From Doris montereyensis (taxonomy: Eukaryota > Mollusca > Gastropoda > Nudibranchia > Dorididae): 64,000 bases of DNA. Location of the stretch: the NCBI GenBank assembly GCA_037039925.1, contig JAXRKP010000028.1, forward strand, positions 502,089 to 566,088, given 5' to 3'. Positions 45,501 through 55,162 of this stretch are shown piece after piece. The notes below the pieces were generated by a model that made no database searches, was not told the DNA's origin, and was given only the letters and a program-made list of their open reading frames with translations. Made by a program: the position numbers and the translations under genes. How positions within the stretch are numbered: the stretch's first letter is position 1; every line of letters begins with the position of its first letter.

Positions 45501-48500
45501 TCTGTCTGTGTGTGTTTATGTGTGTGTGTGTGTCTCTCTCTCTGTGAAAGAATTATGATTCTCCTATCTGAAAATTCATGAATGTTTTGTATTCTTCTCC
45601 ATCTAGAAAAATCAAAATACATGTTTTACTTTTAATATTCATATTATAAGAAGAGAATCAAAAGCAAATGGTCAACTTTATTTTGGCAATTAGTTGTCTA
45701 TATAGACAAAACAAGCAATGAAGCATCAGTTTTCTTATCTAAGCAATTATAACTTCTATATCTCAATACCTTGAAGAGATTAGACAAGAAAAGAAGCCAG
45801 TCTCATGATATCCACTTTGAAAATAGTTTCAGACCCAGAGACATAAAATCCAAGCTAATCCTCTTGAGTACCCAAACTTAAACAATATACATGTAGTATC
45901 AATGAAAGAAAATTCCTTCATGAGTTGCTTGAATAAGCAAAACCATCCCGGTTCTCTCTATTTAGGCAACTGGTTATCTAAGTAATCACTCCCAAAGCAA
46001 ATATACAGAAATAAAACATATGTAATGACTCACTTTGATAACTTGATTGGTTTGCTGAAGTTCTTTCTTGAACTGTTCAAAGGAAGACGCAGAGGCATCA
46101 CGGCGGCGAATGTTGGAGAAGGCACCTTAGAAATAAATGAGGGTGAGTCACAGTCACGGGGCTACAGAGATACAATCACGTCTCGATAGTTTGAACACCA
46201 TCGTTCAAAGCAATTTGTCTGGATTATCAAAGTCTGGACTATCGAGACGTGACTACTGCCACGGCTGTTGCAGGTGGCAAATACAGCCTTTGAAATAGGA
46301 CAGATTTCGAGACATAAACTATGTGTTAAGAATATGATATCAAACACAATAAACATATGTGTAGGAATGTTATTCATTGGAAAATCTGTAAACTGAATCC
46401 TTCCAGTCCGCATTGAGTCAAATCTGTAAAATCACTGTCAGGCAACAAAGTTAAAAATTCTTGTTTCCATGGAAAAGTTCCTTCAACTTCAAGGCCGTTA
46501 CAACCTAAAGAGCCAGCACATTATTGCAGCATGAAATGAAACTGATGATAATACATTGCCTCCTGGGTCGGATAATAGGTGATGCTGGTACCCATTTGCA
46601 TCAGGATCGAGAGGAGAAATATGAGTTAAATGTTTTTCCCAGGAACACAGCATCAGATCTAACATTGCCAAGATTTGAACCAAAGACCTCACGATCCCAA
46701 GCAGGACAGTCTAACCAGTAAGCTGCCAAAACCATATAAGTTTACATGGAATAGCTGAGTGACTCCAACAAGAAGTAAAAGCATTAGAGGCTTGAGTTCT
46801 AAAACGAGTCAACGTGAACCTCAACATTAAATGTTTCATGTAAGGCATTTTACCACCTGTCAAATATGACCAAAAAAATAAAAGATGGTGATGTGTGGTT
46901 TTGCTTCTTTTTTCTTATCGTACCCCAACCATACCGTATTATATATAAATGTCAAAGGTGCAATTGCAAGTCCACCTGACATAATTTTTCAGGAGAATAA
47001 AAAAATGTCGTAAATCATCGAACACTATGCCATGCTTTTTGGAAGAAAAGCAGAAATATTTGCTTCGATTATGTGGGTAAAATGAGCTTGTCTATTGGTT
47101 CATGGCCTCCAATACTCATAAACACATGATAGAAATATGCATTCGATCACTTACAGATCCTATATATATATTGTGGACTTATATGCGTTTAAAAAGTTAT
47201 GATATGCTAGATATAAAAAAATGTTTCCATTTAATTCCTACCTTTGGCCATGACAAGAATCTGCTTTTCCACTTCCTCACAGGTACAGGTAGGTTTATTC
47301 TTGTATGCAGGGCTCAACCTCTCACAATCAATGTCAACATTGAGTTCACCTGCCCAAATCAAAAATGTAATATTATATTACAGTGGACCAAATTTTACAG
47401 GAGAGTTTAAAAAATTATTTTCTCAAAAGAAATAGCAGTAAACAGACTTTATAAAAATATCTTAAAAAGCAAGTTTTTTTCGTTATCACCCCTGATATTT
47501 TGATCATTATGGTTATTAGATGATTGTCTGTCAATTAATGCACATAAAAGACAAAGGAAACCAAAAGTTTGGTGTGTGTGTATGATATATGCATATTTAT
47601 CAGAACGCTAATAATATATGTAAGTTAACAATTAAGTCAATTGATTTCAATACAAACTGAAAGCCAAATTTACTTTTTTAACAGTGTGGAATAAAAGTAT
47701 GTTTTCTTTCATCATAAATCATTCTTTTTCTTTTTTTGTAAGATTGAAGCTTTGGAAGAGATGGGAGATAAAATGTATATAGATGGGACTTTTTAAGTTT
47801 TGAAAATGCTTTTAAACAAATGCCAACCACAATTATGAAAAAAGATTACAAAGTTCAGTTTGTTACTCTATCAATTAATATTTAAAAAAAACTGATATCT
47901 ATTCTTTATAAATAGATCAATGAAAGTGGATTTTAAATCAATATGACAAATGCAAATTCTAGACTAATAATAAAATCTTTACACATTTTTGTACAGATTG
48001 AAACAAGAAATGGTTAATCAAAATAATTAATAGTTCTGCGAGCCATATCATGCTTTAATATCATGCCACAAAAACAACTTCAAAGGTATGTAAGTGTAAC
48101 ATAGTTATAGTTTTAAATGGAATTCCCTTAGTAGAAGAAAGCCTATGACGTAATTAATTTTAGCGTATAGAAAACCCCTATTGAATTCATGATGTACGTA
48201 ATCGTTTTGGTGTGCCCTAGTATCTATTTGTTTATATATGGAAAGGGAGAGAATCTTATAGAAATTTATCGAAATATTAAGAATGATATGGAAATTTCCA
48301 CTCTAGAAATATCTTGTTTTTAATTATACATAGCAGGGGTCATCCATGATATGAGGAGGAGAACAAAAGTATTTTGAGATTCCATGTCATTTTTATGTCA
48401 GCCCACATTAGATCTATTTGTGAATTTCCTTCATCCATTGATTAATTGTTGACTGAGTATAATAAATAGCTTTGTTATAATTAACAATCGAGCCTTGGTG

Positions 48501-51500
48501 TTATAAATCAAAGTTGAAAACTGAACTCTTTAAGAAATCCTTCTTAGTATAAAACCAAACAATCTCTGAAAGATTTTTTTATATTAATATAAACATGCTA
48601 TAAGTTTTATAAATGATTTCTTATATTGAACTTTTAATTGTTGATGTTAACTTTTTATTCATGATTTTTGTTGTACTTTTAATTGTCGATGAATGAGCTT
48701 GGATGTGTAAAACTTTTTATTATCTTTATTATGAGTCATGTTAAGCGCCACTGAGCATTTTAAATGGATATTGGTGCTATACAAATGCATTCTCATCATT
48801 ATTATTATTATTAGAGTGTCAAACATCTAGATCTAGTCATTACTTGCTCCCTTTTTTACCTTTGTATCAGTAGGTCTATCATTCATGCAACTAAACCTTA
48901 TAAAACTTTAGCCATGAAAACTACCCACCTGTTCGTCTTTTCCTTTTAGTTCTGGGCTGTATGTGACCAGGATCGAGACGATTGGCTAACCAACCCTGAA
49001 GAGTTCTTCTAAGGGAAGACACTAACACATGAAACGCCCGTTCTGATCTTCGGACAATGACGTTGAGGAGTTCCTGTAAAATACAAATTTTGAAAAAAAT
49101 GATAAGCTCGATATAGTAAAGCAACCATAGGTAACAATCAAATAAAAGAAAAAAATGTAATTTGTTTACCAGCCCACACAGCTGAATAATCTTCATCCGC
49201 ATGATTAGATTGGAGCTTTTTCTGGTTTCTATAGTATTTAATTGGACAGGCGATGCATTACAAAATTCCTCTATATTGGAAATGTTGGTCTGTCCTGTCT
49301 TAAGAGTCAAAGCGAGGAATAACTCGTCTGGTGCCTATTTGGTGCTTCAAGCAAATCTGCCTACATCTACATCACATGAGTTAGAGTAATGAGAAAAATT
49401 ATAATCTGCGAAAATGTGGCTCTACAGACGCGACTTCAGAATAAGCTGGAAAGAGAGAAGAACAGACAAAAGCATCATCATTATTATTATTATTTATGAT
49501 CTCGGCATTATTCTCCTTCTTTACACTGGTCCTCCCGGGCTTACAAGCACAGCACAGGCAAACCAGAAATATTTGAGGCCACAAAAGAAAATACACAAAT
49601 GCCATGACATCATATGGGATCAGACGTTGTCCCAATCTGGCTGTTTTTGTTTGTTTCATGACAATTTACCCAGCCCACCATACACCACAATCACAAGGTG
49701 AATTAAGGAGAAAACAGCAAGATAAAAAACAGGTGAAAGAGTGGAAGGTAAGACACAAGACCTAAGAGCATCGCCCACCAACTTGCCCCGGTCAACAAGG
49801 TAAGCGCCAAGGCTGGGCTATCCAGAGTAAACACATGCAAAAAATCAGGAAACTACAGAAGCACAAGAGAATAAGGACAATGTCTTTTTATGTATGACTC
49901 ACTTCGTTGATGGCTTCCACAGTATTTCTCTCTTTGATTCTACTAACGTCAGCATTGGTCAAAATGTGTTTTGAAATGAGGTCGTTGAAGATGTCATCAG
50001 GGGTCATGTTCTCAACTAGAACATCACGATTTGCTCGTAAGGCTTGTTTGTGTTCTGCTGACATGACATCATCTATTTAAAAAATGTGAAGAAAAGATGG
50101 AAATGAAACTAATGTCATGACTTTTAATATGAAGACTATACATTAATTCTTGTAAGGCTAACCTGCCGGCTGACCTCAATATAGGTCAATAATCTCGTTC
50201 CGCTGTGCACGAGGCTTCCACACATGGCACCGATAGTTTTTTTCGTCTCGCTGACGAGGCTACCACGCGTTGACCATGACAAACTTGTGATTATTGTGAT
50301 TGGTTTTTGATCTTCGTTGAGTGAGGTGACATAGCGGGCAATTCATTTTGTTATTGTTATTGTCATCGTATTTATATTGCATTGTTTACTAACAATAACA
50401 TCTATTACAGCCTACTTTTATTAAACATGAAAAGGAATAATACTAAAAGATAGAAAATGGGTCAGGACCGAGAAATCTTTAGTGTGTCCAACCATCATAA
50501 GCAACAAGGAGACAGAAACAAATAAACACTAAATAATGCTGGATGAAACTAATACTTATAGAGCCATTGGTGCAACGGCCCATCAAGCAATGTTATTCAA
50601 CAGAGCAAGCCTCATAACAACAATAAACAAAAAGAAAAGACAAAAAAAAAAAAAAAAAACGAAATATAACTGCCATAAGAGAGACAGAGAGAGAGGAGGG
50701 AGGGAGAGAAAGGAAAGGAAACAGAGACAGAAGAGAGGAGGGACACAAAGAGAAAGGAAAGGAAGGAGACAAAGAGACGAGGAAGATAAAGAGAGAGAAT
50801 AGAGAGAGAGATGAGGTAACATATAGAGTGGGGTGGGGGGGGGGGCACATGGCTGTACAGTCAGATTTTACTCCAGTCATTCAATAATAGCGTGGTTGGC
50901 TGTGTCGAATTTTATGTAGTAGTTTCAATGAACAAAATCATTATATCTTTATTTCTAAAGGAATCAATTTCATTCTCACATATCTAAATAAAATGATGGA
51001 ACTATAATACTAATACTAGAGGAAGTGTCCAACCCCCTTTCGCTAACCCCATGACCAGTCCAATGTGCATAGGTAACACATTTCCATGATGAAAGAAACA
51101 GGCCCCCCCTGGTTTATTGCTTTCACAAGTGTGTGCCGCCCCAGCTGCAGCAACGCGCTCTATCCCAGACCTAACACCTCTCATCAGCTACATGCTTCAC
51201 ATGCTTTTGTAAACTCCTCCCTACCCTATGTCTATAACTAGTATCACCCTCTCTCCTCATTTACAATGACATGAGACCACCGTTTTGTATTCTTGGCTGT
51301 TCCTTCCTACAGTTCAATAGTAATCCCCCTCCTCCCAAACAGCCCCAATTCCCATGCATTCCAGTGGTTTTTCACATATTCTCCCCACTTCTGGATGTAA
51401 GTCTCCTCGTTAGTCCTTTCTATACAGTAGGAAGATAGACTCTTGTAGTTTCTAATGTCTATACACTTCAAATAGCCGCCCTTCCTCTTATCCAGATACC

Positions 51501-53067
51501 ACATGTCATCATGACCATGTGAAATGGACCTGTTTGAGAGATCAAAGTTCCTTTGTTGCTGGTTGCTGAACTCAGATGAAAGCTTCAATTTTTCCCTGTA
51601 CTTTCAACATTTTAATCTCTTCATTCTTTATGCGAAAAAGAGGTGGAGATATATTTTGACACATGTGACGTTTGACAATATAACCATCAACACAATGCTT
51701 CCCCTGATTGGTCAACCCTGAACATGGTTTCTTTCTATTGACTGAAGGTTACGCCCTCCATTCAGGCTGACCTTAGGGGTGCAATGTGATTGGCCACTGA
51801 TATCTTTTATTTATATCAATCACTATTTCTTGCTTGTGGGTGGAGCTTCTTACTAAAATAAGTAATCAACATCTGTCCAGAAGTTGTGTCAGTCATACGA
51901 AGACAAGAGCCTTTGGTTTTGTACACTTTGCAGAGGGTCCACAGCCTACATTTGAGATAGAGCTCCTGTGTGTTGTTGTATCTCTTTATAAGAAATCTAT
52001 TGAGTGTGTGTTAGCCTCGGAAATGAACTATCACTTTTACCCTTTAGAATAATAGACTTTCTCTGTTTGGCGTGGCGTGAGTTTGATCAGCGTAATTGGT
52101 CAGAATAGAGGCATTCCAGAGACCCTTCTTTGAGTGCACTGTAGTGCAGTTATACGGGACCCGCCACTAACGTTTAGTCTTGCTGGAAAGCTGGAAGTGA
52201 TGCAAATATACGGGACCCGCCACTAGCGTAGGTGTACTTAGAGTGATCAGCGGCATGCAAATGCCTGGAAAGGGTTAAAGTGTATTTGATAATCAGTGTT
52301 GAGACTGAGACGTCCTAATCATAAGCTTACTGACCGGCTAGCTAGCTGTTCCGTTTTAACATAATATTGTCCCTTATGGGAACAGTTACTCTGAATTCCT
52401 AATTTCTCTCGGGGTAAAATGAGTATCCTTTAATGGACAGAGAAGGACAATGTAAGAAAACTACAGTCAGAGCATTCACATGCTCTATAATACACTTAAC
52501 TATGGGAAAGAGCATGCAAAGTGATTTAATATTTAGATATGCTTCTGTGCTGTGCAATCATCTCAACGTCTGCCAAATTCCTTTCAATATAATATCATTC
52601 CAAAGTAATATCAGAATGCAAAAATAATATCATTTCTGGGCAACGCTGTCTCGTCTGGACGTAACAACAACGATACTTGTAGAGAGTGTCAATGATCCTA
52701 CAATTTTGTCTCAGCTGATAATAAGACAGAATACCCAGAAGACAACTTAGCGTAGGCACCATCCCTGTAGATGATCTTTCAAGATTACACATGTTGATAT
52801 AAATTTATTACCTTCAACCCCTCATACGATTCACTTAACTCGACAGATCTTCTATCTTGTGCAGGGGTGAGGATAGAAAGCTCTGTTGTATATCTCTGAG
52901 GCGAGACTGAGATTGTTCCAATGACGTGCTCAAGTCAGCAGAAATTCCACTTCCATCTTGACTTTTCCTTCCCTCCCCTGAGCCACCAGCAGCTGTCAGC
53001 AAGAAACAACGGTACACATTAATCTCTGGCAATAAACAATTGATACAATGAGAATACATATTATGTT

Positions 53068-53100
<33 letters not shown>

Positions 53101-55074
53101 GTGTATATATACTTGTCTACCAATTGATTTTAGCAGTAATGCTAGCCTACAGTCGATTAAACATGAACAAATATAAATTCACTTGTCCGTTCCCTAGTTT
53201 TTAAATTTTCTTCAGGGTTGAGAGAAACGGAGGAACATTTTTTAAGTTAACATATTAAGATCTACTTTGACTGTGCAAACTAATTCCAACTTGCATGACA
53301 ACCCTTAACATTCCTGATAACAATGATAATATAATTTGAATTAACTCCCTTTAATGTAAATAACACACAATGCAAGTTTTTCTAGTGGAATGCGACGATA
53401 GTTTTGCAAACTCAGAACGGCGTCTCCAAAATTAATCCCTAACTCTTTGAGTGCCTCCAATTTACTTAGGGTTTCTTTAAAAAAATATATCTAGTTAACA
53501 TTCATATAAATATTTTTCAAGGTAAACACAGACATACGGACTCAAAGCCAAAAAAATATGCACTAAATACAGGTTTTACATACACTGGTTGGCAGCTATG
53601 TATTCATGTAGATGAAATAGTTATAGGGGTCATTTCAATATGTCCATTTTCGTGAAAAACGAGACAGAGAGATAGTCATAAAGAATTGAAGGAAATCAAG
53701 CTTCCTGAAAAGTGTGAAAATGAAAAGATAAGATAAATCACGTTTACAGCCGTTTGAAACTTGAAATTCCCAAAGCCAACAGTGCCAAAGTCCATGGTTT
53801 TTGTATTTTTCTCTAAATGACATAATTGTGACTTGGGCACACTATTTGAAATGACCCCTTAAAATGTCCTAGTGTTTTTAATCTATGTCCATCTTTGATG
53901 TATTTGTTCTAAGAATTTATGGATATCTGGTTTTAAAGTCTGTCGTAATGACATGGTTGACCTTACTTCTATTGTAGTATGATACACCCATGATAAAACA
54001 TAAAGTTTTGATTTTGTTTTTCTGTTCGACAGTTTTTTGTATGTCCTTCTTGCTATAAACTAAAGTTCCTGTAAGGCCCATAAGGCAGAGAGAGCCGGAA
54101 TCTATCCTGGTTTATATATATCATGAAGCAGAACAGGTAAGAATAATTGCCTCCTGAACAGGACGCTAGTCTGTCGCAGATTTTTACTGCCAAGTTCTTG
54201 TTTGTACCCATTTGTACCTGGGTCAGGAAGTAAACAAAATGTGTGTTAAGTGTCTTTACCATGAAACACTACATCGGACCTGCCATTGTTAGGATTCAAA
54301 CCCAGGACCTCATGAACCAAGTCTGGAAACTTATTGGCAAAAAGTCTTTCACAATTATGTTCAACTCCATGACAATATTTGAATTCACGAAAAGGAATTA
54401 TTATATTATTAAATTTAAAATTATAATTACACCACACACACAAGAAAAAGATACAAACCGTACTCATTTTCATTTTACACTGATTTCATTTCAAAATGAT
54501 ACAAACTTGTTGGCAATTGAAAACACACAATTGAAAACAATCCATGCTTTATAAAACAAGCATTAAATGAAAATTCAGAGACTGTATTGCACAAACCTGG
54601 ACTTGAACAGCCTCCAGTTTTTAAAGTTGAAACATTTCTCTTTAATTGCTTCAATTGTTGCTCAAGTTGTTGTCGTTCTCGATTCCTTTTCTCTAAGTCT
54701 TCCTGAAATTCATAAATTTGTGCTTACTATAGTAGAGAACTTTTCATGTTATTCAATGGTATTTGAATTATACAAGCAACCAAGTAAGCGTTCTACACAT
54801 ACTATAATGCAAAGGAAATATTTTACAGTTTACACGTTGGCATTCATATAAAGAATTAAATTAAAGCTTTTATTTTCAAAATGGTTCGTGAATATCATCA
54901 ACACAACGACAATGATGGTCCTTTAAATTTTGTGTGAATTCTGATTTCATCTCCCTGTCAATGGAAGAGGGCTCAAAAAAGATTTACCATTACCCACCTA
55001 TCCCCGATGATAAAATACATGAGAAACAATTCCCTTGAAACCACTGCCAGCCCAATGATTGTGTGAGAGAGAAA

Positions 55075-55162
<88 letters not shown>

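Noticed and set aside
48921..49310. Extension of the CARD exon frame to 49310
   Set aside because: Exon 4 at 50072-49903 joins 49073 in phase and completes the CARD; the 49074-49310 part is intron.
51307..51588. 93-codon minus-strand frame ending WELGLFGRRGITIEL
   Set aside because: Looks moderately protein-like, but I found no splice partner in phase with the adaptor gene and no family likeness.
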